Source: CAZFNQ01 sp964652125 (GTDB taxonomy: Bacteria > Patescibacteriota > Saccharimonadia > Saccharimonadales > JANWIN01). Taken from it: a DNA stretch of 24,254 nt. Positions 1 to 8,568 of the stretch are shown piece by piece (within the stretch, counting starts at the first letter, position 1; every line of letters starts with the position of its first letter). The stretch lies in contig CAZZAE010000011.1 in the NCBI GenBank assembly GCA_964652125.1, positions 1 to 24,254 of the forward strand, read 5' to 3'. Under the pieces are notes generated by a model, which had not been told where the DNA came from, did not search any database, and saw nothing but the letters and a program-made list of their open reading frames with translations. A program made the position numbers and the translations under genes.

Positions 1-17
1 TCTAGATAGTAAATATT

Positions 18-1754
18 ATGGATGCAGTGGAGGATATAAAGTCAAGGCTAAGTATAGAGGACGTATTTAGTCGTTATGTGGAGCTTAAACGAGCCGGTCG
101 TAATTTTCGTGGGTTGAGTCCATTTAGTAACGAAAAAACACCAAGTTTTATGGTTAGCCCCGAAAAACAAATTTGGCACGATTTTTCTTCAGGTAAGGGT
201 GGAAATATGTTCAGCTTTGTCATGGAAATGGAAGGCACTGACTTTAAGGGGGCACTGGAGTTATTAGCAAGGCAGGCTGGTGTAGATCTTAGCCAGTACC
301 AGAGAGGTGATAATAGAAGCGCAAAACAGAAGGAACGCCTGAGCCAAGCCCTCGAGTTAGCGACTAAGTTTTACCAAGCTCATTTTAAAAAGAACCAAAC
401 AGCCTTAGAGTACATTCTCAAAACTCGAGATTTTAGTAAAACGTCAGCCCTAAATTTTAGAATTGGTTACTCACCAAACACTGGAAATTCTCTTACCAAG
501 TTCTTAGTTGGAAAGGGGTTTACTATCCAAGAACTTAAACTAGCCGGACTAAGCACTCAGCGTTTTAAGGAGCCCAGCGATATGTTCCGGGGCCGAATAA
601 TGATTCCGCTCATGGATCCGTTCGGCAAAGTTATTGGTTTTACTGCTCGAATGCTTTTGGACGAACCAAATGCTCCTAAATACATAAATACACCGGCAAC
701 AATGCTATATGATAAAAGTCGACACGTCTTTGGCTTGTTCCAGGCTAAAGAGGCGATCCGCAAAGCCGGGTTCGCTGTGGTTGTAGAAGGGAATATGGAT
801 GTCATAGCCAGCCACCAAGCAGGGTTCAACCAAGTAATGGCAACAGCAGGTACCGCCATGACTGAAGCGCATCTAAAGATAGTAGGACGATTAACTCAAG
901 ATATTCGTTTAGCATTTGACCAGGACAAAGCTGGCTTACAAGCTGCGGAACGAACTATACCTTTGGCAGCCAAAACAGATGTTAACCTCAGTATTATTAC
1001 CGTTACCGATGGCAAAGATCCCGATGAACTTATCAGTAAAGATCCCAAGTTATGGGAACAAGCAATCAATAAGCCTAAGTACGCTGTAGATTGGCTGATT
1101 GAGCGCTATCAGACGATTCTGGATATTACTAGCGCTAAAGGCAAGCGAGAGTTTACCGATATTTTACTCAAAGTCATCCGCCAACTTCCAGATAGTGTCG
1201 AACAGGATCATTATATTACTCAACTTAGCCAGCTGATTGGTATTAGCGCCGAGGCTTTACGCACAAAATTATCAAAAACGGCCAGCGAGCACACTGCCGT
1301 TTCTCGAAGACAGGCGACGCCTAAACATTTAGATGCCGAACAGGTAGAGGTTATTAAAACTCAAAATCATCTTCTTGCACTGGCACTTATGCAGCCGGAT
1401 CTACGTCCCCATCTAGAACCTCTTACTTTAGACATGGTGCCGCAGGAGCCCGCCCAAAAACTACTTGAGTTTTTACAAAATGAACCTGATAGAACCGTGC
1501 AAAAACTCGAAGATTATGGTAAAATGTTAACATTACTCTATGAGGAACTTTACCAGGATCTAGATATTGTTGAGTTGCACTACGAGGCAACTAGGCTACA
1601 GATCCGGTTAATTGAAAAATACGTAAACACCCAAAAAACTAAACTGGCTCAAGCTATGCGCCAATCTGGCGATAACGAAACTAAAGATTTACTCAAACAA
1701 GCAAAAGTATTTGATGAACTACTTAACTCAATAAAGGAGAAAGTAAATGGCTGA
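18..1754 (+). CDS. dnaG: DNA primase DnaG, zinc site lost
   Basis: Synthesises RNA primers at the replication fork. The 578 residues follow the DnaG order: an N-terminal zinc-ribbon-like domain (about 1-95), the catalytic core with TOPRIM motifs (E257-G-N-M-D261 and D301-Q-D303), and a helical C-terminal helicase-interaction region. The fold motif around residues 32-62 (PF, NEKTPSF, SPEKQ, GKGG) is clearly kept, but the four zinc ligand positions read S34, S37, D55 and S58 instead of Cys/His/Cys/Cys, so zinc binding is not expected. An in-frame TAG at 3-5 precedes the ATG, so the start is fixed and the gene is complete. It overlaps rpoD by 8 bases, which suggests translational coupling and the conserved dnaG-rpoD operon. 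Identification is firm; how the zinc-free form works is unknown. Confidence 0.95.
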   Translation: MDAVEDIKSRLSIEDVFSRYVELKRAGRNFRGLSPFSNEKTPSFMVSPEKQIWHDFSSGKGGNMFSFVMEMEGTDFKGALELLARQAGVDLSQYQRGDNRSAKQKERLSQALELATKFYQAHFKKNQTALEYILKTRDFSKTSALNFRIGYSPNTGNSLTKFLVGKGFTIQELKLAGLSTQRFKEPSDMFRGRIMIPLMDPFGKVIGFTARMLLDEPNAPKYINTPATMLYDKSRHVFGLFQAKEAIRKAGFAVVVEGNMDVIASHQAGFNQVMATAGTAMTEAHLKIVGRLTQDIRLAFDQDKAGLQAAERTIPLAAKTDVNLSIITVTDGKDPDELISKDPKLWEQAINKPKYAVDWLIERYQTILDITSAKGKREFTDILLKVIRQLPDSVEQDHYITQLSQLIGISAEALRTKLSKTASEHTAVSRRQATPKHLDAEQVEVIKTQNHLLALALMQPDLRPHLEPLTLDMVPQEPAQKLLEFLQNEPDRTVQKLEDYGKMLTLLYEELYQDLDIVELHYEATRLQIRLIEKYVNTQKTKLAQAMRQSGDNETKDLLKQAKVFDELLNSIKEKVNG

Positions 1755-2877
1755 TGACGAAACAGTTGTTGATGACAATATAATTGACCCGGCCCTGGAA
1801 AAAGCTAAGCAAGATTTGCTAGTTAAGGCCAAAAAAGATGGTCGTATCGACCAACGTGATATATTTGCTAAAATTGCTGACACACCTGAAAACATAGACG
1901 TGCTAGATGCGCTATATACCGAACTAGCTGATGCAGATATAGCTATTGTTACCCCCGGTGAACCAACTGCTGCTGATTTTAGTGGTGAATGGGTCACTGA
2001 AGAACCAGAAGAAGTTACTCTAAATGAACAGGTTTACCTTGATGATATCGCTGATGACTCAGTCCGGCTTTATCTTCGTGAAATTGGAAAAATTCCACTC
2101 TTGAACGCAGAGGAAGAGCTGGCCCTAGCTAACCGTGTGGTGGCTGGAGATAAAGGAGCGAAGGATAAAATGGCTGAGGCTAATATGCGCTTGGTAGTCA
2201 GTATCGCTAAACGTTATGTTGGGCGTGGTCTTGACCTTCTAGATTTAATCCAAGAAGGCAATACTGGTCTTCTGCGGGCAGTAGAAAAGTTTGACCCGGA
2301 TAAAGGCTTTAAGTTTAGTACATATGCGACTTGGTGGATCCGCCAGGCAATTACCCGAGCAATCGCTGATCAAGCCAGAACCATCCGTATTCCTGTGCAT
2401 ATGGTCGAAACTATTAACAAATTGCTGCGAACACAAAGACGATTAACCCAAGAATTGAACCGCGAGCCATCTAATGAAGAAATTGCTCAGGAAATGGAAA
2501 TAGATGTCGATAAAGTCGAACATATAATGAAAATTAAACAGGACATTTCTAGTCTGGATGCTAGTGTCCGAGATGATGAAGAGGACTCAGTCTTAGGCGA
2601 TTTTATCGAAGATGAAGATACAATTAGTCCTGAGGAATCTGCCACTGTTCAACTTCTAAAAGAGCACGTTAAAGATATGTTAGCAGCGCTAACAGAACGC
2701 GAACAAAAAATCCTCAAACTGCGCTTTGGGCTAGAAGATGGTAAAAGCCACACGCTTGAGGAAGTCGGGCAAGAGTTTAATGTCACAAGAGAACGAATAC
2801 GCCAAATCGAAGCTAAAGCCTTGGCTAAGCTACGCAAACACCGTGATGCGAAAAAACTCCACGACTATATTAAATAG
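1747..2877 (+). CDS. rpoD: primary sigma factor RpoD (sigma-70)
   Basis: Housekeeping sigma factor that directs RNA polymerase to -35/-10 promoters. The 376 residues contain a short acidic N-terminal region 1.1-like part, region 1.2 (DDSVRLYLREIG), region 2 with RFDPDKGFKFSTYA-like core and WWIRQAITRAI (2.3-2.4, -10 melting and recognition), region 3 around EEIAQEMEIDVDKV, and region 4.2 helix-turn-helix (VTRERIRQIEAKALAKLRKH) for the -35 box. A good Shine-Dalgarno (AAAGGAGA, about 1733-1740) lies inside the end of dnaG. The canonical recognition helices fit the many TTGACA/TATAAT-type promoters seen elsewhere in the window. Length is short for a primary sigma factor, without the large non-conserved insertion of enteric RpoD. 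Confidence 0.96.
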   Translation: MADDETVVDDNIIDPALEKAKQDLLVKAKKDGRIDQRDIFAKIADTPENIDVLDALYTELADADIAIVTPGEPTAADFSGEWVTEEPEEVTLNEQVYLDDIADDSVRLYLREIGKIPLLNAEEELALANRVVAGDKGAKDKMAEANMRLVVSIAKRYVGRGLDLLDLIQEGNTGLLRAVEKFDPDKGFKFSTYATWWIRQAITRAIADQARTIRIPVHMVETINKLLRTQRRLTQELNREPSNEEIAQEMEIDVDKVEHIMKIKQDISSLDASVRDDEEDSVLGDFIEDEDTISPEESATVQLLKEHVKDMLAALTEREQKILKLRFGLEDGKSHTLEEVGQEFNVTRERIRQIEAKALAKLRKHRDAKKLHDYIK

Positions 2878-2896
2878 TAGATATTAGGAGGAGATG

Positions 2897-3493
2897 ATGA
2901 AAATAATTGGGATAGGTGGGCTGCCCAGAAGCGGTAAAGATACCGTGGCCGAATTAATTATAGCTGGTGGCTGGTTTGGAATTTCTTTTGGCGATGTAGT
3001 CAGAGGCTTTGCCTTTAAACGTCATGCAGATGAACCTGATCCTATTTCTGTAGCTAATATGACTGAGACTTCTAACTGGCTCCGAGAAACTCGGGGACCA
3101 GATGTTATTTTAAAAGAAGCTTTAATTCAGTTCGATGAACGCCAAAAAAATGGACACCACGATAAAGGTCTAGTCCTTTGGAGCGTTCGTGCCCCGGTAG
3201 AAGTAGACTTTATTTTAAGTCATGGCGGCCAACTAATATGGGTAGAAGCTAATGACAAAGTACGTCACGAACGTGGAGTTGTAGATTTGCGTAAGGGTGA
3301 AATGCACATTACATTACTAGAATTTAAACGCCAAGAGGCACTTCAATGGAAGCCTCAGCCTGGTATTCCCAAAGATGTACAGATGGACATTTCATATGTC
3401 AAAGACCATGCAACAAAAGTTATTGAAAACAACGGCAACGACAAGGCCGAGTTTATAAATAAAACAAAAGAAGCCATCCGAGATATTATATAA
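2897..3493 (+). CDS. P-loop kinase-like ATPase (dephospho-CoA kinase/NMP kinase-like)
   Basis: A small P-loop protein of about 198 residues. The Walker A-like loop near the N-terminus reads GLPRSGKDT, the SGKD variant found in CoaE-like and archaeal nucleotide-kinase-like proteins; the rest (a DVVRG segment, then a central LVLWSVRAPVEVDF strand resembling the kinase fold) agrees with that group. The substrate cannot be assigned; it could be a dephospho-CoA kinase relative or a nucleoside monophosphate kinase relative. A very strong AGGAGG at 2886-2891 stands 5 bases before the ATG at 2897 and only 2 before a second ATG at 2894, so 2897 is preferred. It follows rpoD after 19 bases and is probably cotranscribed with dnaG-rpoD. 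Confidence 0.75.
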   Translation: MKIIGIGGLPRSGKDTVAELIIAGGWFGISFGDVVRGFAFKRHADEPDPISVANMTETSNWLRETRGPDVILKEALIQFDERQKNGHHDKGLVLWSVRAPVEVDFILSHGGQLIWVEANDKVRHERGVVDLRKGEMHITLLEFKRQEALQWKPQPGIPKDVQMDISYVKDHATKVIENNGNDKAEFINKTKEAIRDII

Positions 3494-3507
3494 GCTAACA
3501 GATAGCG

Positions 3508-3513
3508 TATACT
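3508..3513 (+). promoter_or_regulatory. -10 box of polA
   Basis: TATACT ends 7 bases before the polA ATG at 3521. There is no Shine-Dalgarno in the 27-base gap after the upstream gene and no good -35 box. Transcription would start at about the A of the ATG, giving a leaderless mRNA. Confidence 0.5.
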
Positions 3514-3520
3514 TGTAACT

Positions 3521-6184
3521 ATGGCTGAGGAGCGGCGCAAGAGGTTCGCTATAATCGATGGAAAGAGCGTGTTTTACCGCGGCTATTACGCCATGCCCAA
3601 TCTTAGCACTAAAGATGGCACGCCTACGGGGGGTGTTTATGGCTTTGCTGTTATGGCATTGGAAGTTATTAAACGGCTTAAGCCGGATTACGTGGCCGTA
3701 GCCTGGGATAAACCCAAAACCAATATTCGTAGTCGACTTAAGATTTACCCCGAATACAAAGCTGGCCGCAAACCTGCACCACCTGATTTTCATGCTCAGA
3801 TCCCAGTACTTCACGAATTATTAGATGCTTTTGGTTGGCCATTATATGAACTTGATGACTATGAGGCCGATGATATTATGGGTGCCTTAGCAGACCAGGC
3901 TCGCAAAAAAAACATTGAGACCTTTCTTATTACCAGTGATTTAGATGTACTTCAGCTAGTAAACGACCACGTGCACGCTTACGTGTTAAAAACCGGTCTT
4001 AGTAATATTGAAGAGTTCGATGAAGCTGCTTTTAAAAATAAGTATGGAATAGACGTACATCAGTTTATTGATCTGAAGTCGTTAAAAGGAGATAGCTCAG
4101 ATAATATTCCTGGTGTGCCTGGTATTGGCGAAAAGGGAGCACTAGAACTACTTAGACTTTACAAAACATTAGATGGAGTCTATGAAAACCTGGCCCTATT
4201 AAAAGAAACAACTCGCAAAAAGTTGGAAACCGGCAAAGACATGGCCTACTTGAGTAAAGAATTAGTTACACTAATGCTCAATGCTCCTATAAAACTGGAT
4301 TTAAATGCTGTTGATGGCAGTAAATGTAAGCCTGAGGAACTTCAGAAACTACTCCAAAAATTGGAATTTCGTAGTCTAGTTCGCCAGTTACCAGAGGTGA
4401 TGAATGTGGAATCTGTACTGCCAGTTCAAAATTCCCAATCTGCGGTTCACAGCCCAATTGGAAAAAACATAGTCATAGATTCCAATGATAAACTCGATGA
4501 ACTAAATTTAACAAAAGCTACTGAAATAGTAATTTACACCAGAAGTGCCGGCAAACATGGCAAAGATCCACAAGTTCTAATTCTCAGCCCCAATCCAAGA
4601 ACCAATTACACACTTGATCTTATTAAACTAAAAGAACATTCACTATCCGCCGTACAGCAAATACTGTCTGCATCCACAGCTTCTCTAGTAGGCTATGATA
4701 CTAAAAGTTCACTAAAAGTGTTACTTGAACTGGGCACAAATATGCACCCTATAGCTCACGATACACAAATAGGTGCGTTTTTACTCAATCCGCTCCGCCG
4801 AGAACTATCTTTAACTGAGTTGGCTAAAACGGAACTTGCTTATGAAGGATCTTCATTTGAAGATCTAACACCCAATGAACTTATTCACAGAGCTCCCGAA
4901 ATTACAGCTGTTATTAGGTCATTATATAACCAACAGCAGACTGAACTTGATCTCAAGCAATACATTAAACTCAAATCGCTAGCAGAGCAGGTAGAGTGGC
5001 CTATAATATCTGTTCTTGCGCGCATGGAACACATTGGCATCCAGCTTAATGCCGATTACCTAAAAGACATGGCAAGTGAAGTAAATGATATTATTAACGA
5101 CCTTGAGCAACAAATTTACGGCCATGCTAACTTTGAATTTAATATAGCCAGCCCAGCACAATTGGCCGAAGTTCTCTTTACTAAGCTAAATTTGCCCAAA
5201 GACGGTATAAAAAAAGGCAAAACTGGCTACAGTACGGCTGCAAGTGAGTTGGATAAGTTACGAAGCCAACATCCCGTAATTGACCTAATTACTCAGTATC
5301 GAGAAGTCGTTAAGTTAAAAAACACCTATATAGATACACTACCTAAGCAAATAGACCAAAACTCACGCCTACATACGACCTACGCTCTAACTGTTGCCCA
5401 AACCGGTCGTCTAAGCAGTAATGACCCAAACCTTCAGAACATTCCCGTTCGTACAGATTTGGGACGACGCATTCGTACTGCTTTTGTGGCCGCTCCCGAA
5501 CACGTATTAATAGGAGCAGACTACAGCCAGTTTGAACTTAGAATTGCCGCCTACTTAAGTGATGATAAGGAACTTATACGACAGTTTAATGAAGATGTGG
5601 ACGTACACACTGCCACAGCAGCGGAAATATACGGCCGTGAGCCTCAAGATGTAACTAAAAACATGCGTCGTGATGCTAAGGCTGTAAACTTTGGTATTAT
5701 GTACGGCCTAGGCCCACACGGCCTGGTTCAAGCTACCGGAATGACCTACCAACAGGCTAAGCACTTCATAGACAAATATTTTGAAGTCCGACCCAAATTG
5801 ATGGAATACATTAAGTCGGTCCAAGAACAAGCTCGCACCAAAGGATATGTCGAAACTTTGTTTGGTCGTCGGCGACCTACTCCGGATATTCACTCAAGTA
5901 ATTTCGCCGTTCGTGAGGCTGCCATGCGCCAGGCGGTGAACATGCCATTTCAGGGCACAGCTGCCGATATTATGAAGATGGCTATGATTGCCGTTGATAA
6001 AGAGCTGGCAGAGACAAAAAGCAAAATGTTACTACAAATTCATGACTCAATCCTAGTTGAATGTCCAGCTAGTAGTGGAGAGGGAACAGCAAAATTACTC
6101 AAAGACGTAATGGAAGGCGTAGTTAAGCTGCCAATTAAACTCACTGTCGATACAGATATAGGTAAAAATTGGGGTGAATTATAA
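3521..6184 (+). CDS. polA: DNA polymerase I
   Basis: Repair and Okazaki-fragment polymerase of 887 residues. The 5'-3' exonuclease domain (about 1-290) keeps the metal-binding acidic residues D63, E115-A-D117-D118, D140-L-D142 and D191-S-S-D194, so flap removal should be active. A 3'-5' exonuclease-like domain follows (about 310-480), but the DxE of motif I is gone (the segment reads EIVIYTRSAG) and motif II lacks its aspartate, so proofreading is not expected, as in Taq and Bacillus Pol I. The polymerase domain has motif A (D667-Y-S), motif B (R716, K720, F724, then GIMYGLG) and motif C (H841-D842). The phenylalanine in motif B favours discrimination against dideoxynucleotides. The preceding -10 box suggests a separate, leaderless transcript. 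Confidence 0.97.
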   Translation: MAEERRKRFAIIDGKSVFYRGYYAMPNLSTKDGTPTGGVYGFAVMALEVIKRLKPDYVAVAWDKPKTNIRSRLKIYPEYKAGRKPAPPDFHAQIPVLHELLDAFGWPLYELDDYEADDIMGALADQARKKNIETFLITSDLDVLQLVNDHVHAYVLKTGLSNIEEFDEAAFKNKYGIDVHQFIDLKSLKGDSSDNIPGVPGIGEKGALELLRLYKTLDGVYENLALLKETTRKKLETGKDMAYLSKELVTLMLNAPIKLDLNAVDGSKCKPEELQKLLQKLEFRSLVRQLPEVMNVESVLPVQNSQSAVHSPIGKNIVIDSNDKLDELNLTKATEIVIYTRSAGKHGKDPQVLILSPNPRTNYTLDLIKLKEHSLSAVQQILSASTASLVGYDTKSSLKVLLELGTNMHPIAHDTQIGAFLLNPLRRELSLTELAKTELAYEGSSFEDLTPNELIHRAPEITAVIRSLYNQQQTELDLKQYIKLKSLAEQVEWPIISVLARMEHIGIQLNADYLKDMASEVNDIINDLEQQIYGHANFEFNIASPAQLAEVLFTKLNLPKDGIKKGKTGYSTAASELDKLRSQHPVIDLITQYREVVKLKNTYIDTLPKQIDQNSRLHTTYALTVAQTGRLSSNDPNLQNIPVRTDLGRRIRTAFVAAPEHVLIGADYSQFELRIAAYLSDDKELIRQFNEDVDVHTATAAEIYGREPQDVTKNMRRDAKAVNFGIMYGLGPHGLVQATGMTYQQAKHFIDKYFEVRPKLMEYIKSVQEQARTKGYVETLFGRRRPTPDIHSSNFAVREAAMRQAVNMPFQGTAADIMKMAMIAVDKELAETKSKMLLQIHDSILVECPASSGEGTAKLLKDVMEGVVKLPIKLTVDTDIGKNWGEL

Positions 6185-6214
6185 AATCACTCCTAGATTT
6201 ATAAACAAATAAAA

Positions 6215-6514
6215 TTAGGATCGTCTATGTTTTGGTTTTTTGGTTGGACGTGAATCCACGTGGAACAATCCCATATCGTATAACATATTGTTTAATTCAT
6301 TATCTTGATGATACTTCTTGCGCATTGCCCGCTTATGCTCACTCGAAGAACTCGGGCTAACACCTACTATTTCCTGCTCGACTTGTCCTCTAACTGGACT
6401 AGCCGCCAATGTGTCAGGCTCAACTGAATCATCTAGATGACTTAAATCTTCAATTTCTGCTGCATCAAATTCTTCAAATGTTCCGCCACCTTCGTCTAAA
6501 TGCGTACTTTCCAT
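6215..6514 (-). CDS. hypothetical acidic/basic small protein
   Basis: No family recognised. From the ATG at 6514 the protein has 99 residues. The N-terminal half is acidic (MESTHLDEGG, EEFDAAEIEDL), the middle is serine-rich, and the C-terminus is strongly basic (TKKPKHRRS); there is no membrane segment. A longer frame begins at 6571, but TATAAT on this strand (6522-6527) ends 7 bases before the 6514 ATG, which makes 6514 the likely leaderless start and places the extension inside the promoter. It converges on polA and diverges from the MazG-like gene. The charge separation may mean partial disorder or nucleic-acid contact, but that is speculation. Confidence 0.6.
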   Translation of the reverse strand: MESTHLDEGGGTFEEFDAAEIEDLSHLDDSVEPDTLAASPVRGQVEQEIVGVSPSSSSEHKRAMRKKYHQDNELNNMLYDMGLFHVDSRPTKKPKHRRS

Positions 6515-6521
6515 GCGATTG

Positions 6522-6527
6522 ATTATA
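6522..6527 (-). promoter_or_regulatory. -10 box of the gene at 6215-6514
   Basis: TATAAT on the minus strand ends 7 bases upstream of the ATG at 6514. No clear -35 box is present, so the support is the hexamer and its spacing. Confidence 0.5.
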
Positions 6528-6589
6528 TACTGTTTGTACAGATAATAACTTTTGAGAAAATTTTTGGGCAATGGTTAGGTCAAATTACT

Positions 6590-6904
6590 GTGAAAAAATA
6601 TAATAAATTGGTTCGTGATAATATACCCGCAATAATTAAAAAGTCCGGGCGCCGGCCCAAAACTCGTATTCTTGACGACAAAGATTATATTGAGCAACTT
6701 TTTGAAAAGTTATGTGAAGAAATTGATGAATTTGATGAAGACCGCAATGTGGATGAACTGGCAGATATAATTGAGGTGTTAATGGCTTTGGGCCAAGCCC
6801 TAGGTATAAGCCAGCAGGAGTTAAAAGAAGTACGAGCTAAAAAGGCTGCGACACACGGCGCTTTTAAAAATCGCTTATTTTTAGAGAAAGTTGAAAATGA
6901 CTAA
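6590..6904 (+). CDS. MazG-like NTP pyrophosphohydrolase
   Basis: Small all-alpha NTP pyrophosphohydrolase-like protein. Starting at GTG 6590 it begins KKYNKLVRDNIPAII, typical of the phosphoribosyl-ATP pyrophosphohydrolase-like house-cleaning family. It carries the MazG-type metal motif, an EEIDE helix followed by a DELADIIEV helix. An open frame extends upstream to 6500, but those 30 residues do not resemble the family and would overlap the divergent promoter, so GTG 6590 is preferred; no Shine-Dalgarno precedes it. About 104 residues, a normal size for the family. It overlaps the following Nudix gene, so the two probably form a nucleotide-sanitation pair. The exact substrate is unknown. Confidence 0.8.
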   Translation: MKKYNKLVRDNIPAIIKKSGRRPKTRILDDKDYIEQLFEKLCEEIDEFDEDRNVDELADIIEVLMALGQALGISQQELKEVRAKKAATHGAFKNRLFLEKVEND

Positions 6905-7337
6905 TGAAATAGTTCTTCAGGTTGCCATGAAAGCGGTTATTGTTCATGACGACAAAGTTCTCATTCTTCGAGAAGCAGCTACTTACGGAGAAGGTACACA
7001 ACGTGGACGATATCATATGCCAGGTGGACGCATCAAACCTGGTGAAAATTTTGAAGTTGGGCTACGGCGTGAAATCAAGGAAGAAACAGAGCTAGAAGTC
7101 GATGTTCAATATCCAATTTATGTTGGAGAATGGCGCCCCATAATTCGAAATGTATCACACCAAATAGTGGCAACTTTTATGGTCTGTAAGTCAAAGACCG
7201 ATAAAGTAGTACTGAGCAGTGAACATGATGAATTTCGCTGGATACTTCCCAAAGAACGCAAACAATTCGATATTATGGATCCAGAATGGGAAGTTATCGA
7301 TCGTTATGCTAACTGGCAATTGAATTTACTTAACTAA
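6897..7337 (+). CDS. Nudix hydrolase
   Basis: Hydrolyses a nucleoside diphosphate linked to another moiety (substrate unknown). The Nudix box runs from GGRIKPGENFE to REIKEETELEV and keeps the REUxEE metal ligands; the usual glycine after EE-x is a glutamate here, a modest deviation. The protein has about 146 residues, a minimal Nudix domain with the usual strands before and after the box. The ATG at 6897 overlaps the end of the MazG-like gene by 8 bases and has GAGAAAG upstream; a TTG at 6891 is an alternative start. The 3' end overlaps the convergent methyltransferase gene by 12 bases. Pairing with a MazG-like enzyme suggests clean-up of damaged or non-canonical nucleotides. Confidence 0.87.
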   Translation: MTNEIVLQVAMKAVIVHDDKVLILREAATYGEGTQRGRYHMPGGRIKPGENFEVGLRREIKEETELEVDVQYPIYVGEWRPIIRNVSHQIVATFMVCKSKTDKVVLSSEHDEFRWILPKERKQFDIMDPEWEVIDRYANWQLNLLN

Positions 7338-7886
7338 GGGAACAAATACGAAGCCTGGATGTTCTTTAACTTTAGTTTTACCGCGAGCAAGCTTGGTAAC
7401 TTCGTAAACGATACCGCGTACTGGTGCAACAATTTTACCGCCGACTTTAAGTTGGTCTAGTAATTCCTCAGGGAATACATTGGCGTTGGCGTTTACTAAT
7501 ATACGGTCAAAAGGGGCATGTTTGGGTAATCCAACCACATCCTCAGCCAAGAAGAACTCGGTATTAAAAACGTTAGCTTCTTGGCAATTACGACGGCCAA
7601 ACTCTAAAAGCTCAGGTATTCTCTCCACACCATATACAGTTCCTAATTTACCGACAATATGACCAATTAGGGCAGTTGTCCAACCACTACCACTACCCAG
7701 GTCCAATACTTTATTTCCATGCTTAGCATCAAGCCACTCTAACATTAACCGAACTGTAGTTGGCTGGCTATTAGTTTGGCCGAAACCGATAGATAAGGGC
7801 ATATCTAAATTCACTAAACCTCGTACCTGTTTAGGTACAAAATATAATCTTTTTACATCTTGGAACGCTTGTGTGATTGTACTCAT
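7326..7886 (-). CDS. pcm: protein-L-isoaspartate O-methyltransferase
   Basis: SAM-dependent repair enzyme that methylates isoaspartyl residues in damaged proteins. Over 186 residues it shows the Pcm arrangement: an N-terminal FVP segment, SIGFGQTNSQPTTV (the family's substrate loop, usually IGxGQTISQP), SAM motif I VLDLGSGSGWTTALI, the acidic motif GVERIPEL, the DRILVNANA strand, and a C-terminal VAPV strand. The ATG at 7886 has AGAGGG just upstream and a TATAAT at 7900-7905 on the same strand. It is shorter than E. coli Pcm (about 208 residues) but all motifs are present. It converges on the Nudix gene with a 12-base overlap. Confidence 0.88.
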   Translation of the reverse strand: MSTITQAFQDVKRLYFVPKQVRGLVNLDMPLSIGFGQTNSQPTTVRLMLEWLDAKHGNKVLDLGSGSGWTTALIGHIVGKLGTVYGVERIPELLEFGRRNCQEANVFNTEFFLAEDVVGLPKHAPFDRILVNANANVFPEELLDQLKVGGKIVAPVRGIVYEVTKLARGKTKVKEHPGFVFVPLVK

Positions 7887-7899
7887 AGATCCCTCTTAT

Positions 7900-7905
7900 A
7901 TTATA
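7900..7905 (-). promoter_or_regulatory. -10 box of pcm
   Basis: TATAAT on the minus strand, followed by AAGAGGGAT as Shine-Dalgarno and the ATG at 7886. No convincing -35 hexamer. Confidence 0.45.
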
Positions 7906-7939
7906 GTCCTAACTGTAAAGTCTTGCATGGCTTGGAGTA

Positions 7940-7968
7940 TTGAAAAAATTTGGCATTAGTGTTATTAT
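7940..7968 (+). promoter_or_regulatory. sigma-70 promoter of the gene at 7995
   Basis: TTGAAA (7940-7945), 17-base spacer, TATTAT (7963-7968). Predicted transcription start is near 7975, giving a leader of about 20 bases with a weak TAAGG. Confidence 0.55.
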
Positions 7969-7994
7969 ATATTGTGTAACTAAGGTTTTATGGG

Positions 7995-8552
7995 ATGCGA
8001 TACCTCGTAACAATATTTGTCATCATATTTTTTATTATTTTGGGCATTGTTATTTTTGGTGGCTCCAGTAAAGCACCCAATCCAAAAATTGCGGGCAAAA
8101 CGCTGCCTGACTTTGCCTCAACTGACGCCAAAGTAAGAGTGACAATTGACGGAATTATTAACGGTGATGAGGAACACCGTCAAATTCGAATAACAATTGG
8201 CCAGGATCAGCGCAGTCTCGATATTATTCAAGGCTATCAAAACCGCATAATTAAAACCAAGACTTTTTCCAACAATACATCAGCTTATGATGTATTCTTA
8301 CACTCTATTAATCTGTACGGATTTAGCAGAGAACGCAAAACTAAATTTACAGACGAGCGCGGTGTATGTCCTCTGGGCCAGCGGTATATATACGAATTAA
8401 CAGATACGGGAAGCAAGAAAACCGATTTTAGATTGTGGAATTCTTCGTGTGGTAGCACCGGCACTGAAGGTGGCCAAGGAGCAATAATATTAGAATTATT
8501 CCAGGCCCAAATTACTGGCTATGATGACATAGTAGCCACCGTTAATATCTAA
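7995..8552 (+). CDS. membrane-anchored extracellular hypothetical protein
   Basis: No family recognised. The 185 residues begin with one hydrophobic helix (about 3-22, RYLVTIFVIIFFIILGIVIF) with little charge before it, followed by a soluble domain of alternating strands with many charged residues. This is a signal-anchor protein facing outward. Two cysteines (in RGVCPLGQRY and NSSCGST, roughly 30 residues apart) could form a disulfide. It has its own promoter and stands alone between pcm and the HAD gene. There is no lipobox and no catalytic motif I can name. Small anchored proteins of this layout are common in reduced genomes, so the function is left open. Confidence 0.75.
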   Translation: MRYLVTIFVIIFFIILGIVIFGGSSKAPNPKIAGKTLPDFASTDAKVRVTIDGIINGDEEHRQIRITIGQDQRSLDIIQGYQNRIIKTKTFSNNTSAYDVFLHSINLYGFSRERKTKFTDERGVCPLGQRYIYELTDTGSKKTDFRLWNSSCGSTGTEGGQGAIILELFQAQITGYDDIVATVNI

Positions 8553-8553
8553 C

Positions 8554-8562
8554 TGGTATAGT
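8554..8562 (+). promoter_or_regulatory. extended -10 promoter of the HAD gene
   Basis: TGG-TATAGT, an extended -10 element; the hexamer (8557-8562) ends 6 bases before the ATG at 8569. No Shine-Dalgarno, so a leaderless transcript is predicted. Confidence 0.5.
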
Positions 8563-8568
8563 ACGCTT

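Noticed and set aside
5041..5330. Possible intein or insertion in polA
   Set aside because: Motifs A, B and C have normal spacing, and the total of 887 residues is ordinary for Pol I with an inactive proofreading domain.
6189..6220. TCCTA...TAGGA inverted repeat between polA and the convergent gene
   Set aside because: A 5-base stem with an AT-rich loop of about 20 bases and no T-run; no more than expected by chance.
6500..6589. N-terminal extension of the MazG-like gene
   Set aside because: The 30 extra residues are unlike the family start and overlap the promoter and coding start of the divergent gene; GTG 6590 fits the family.
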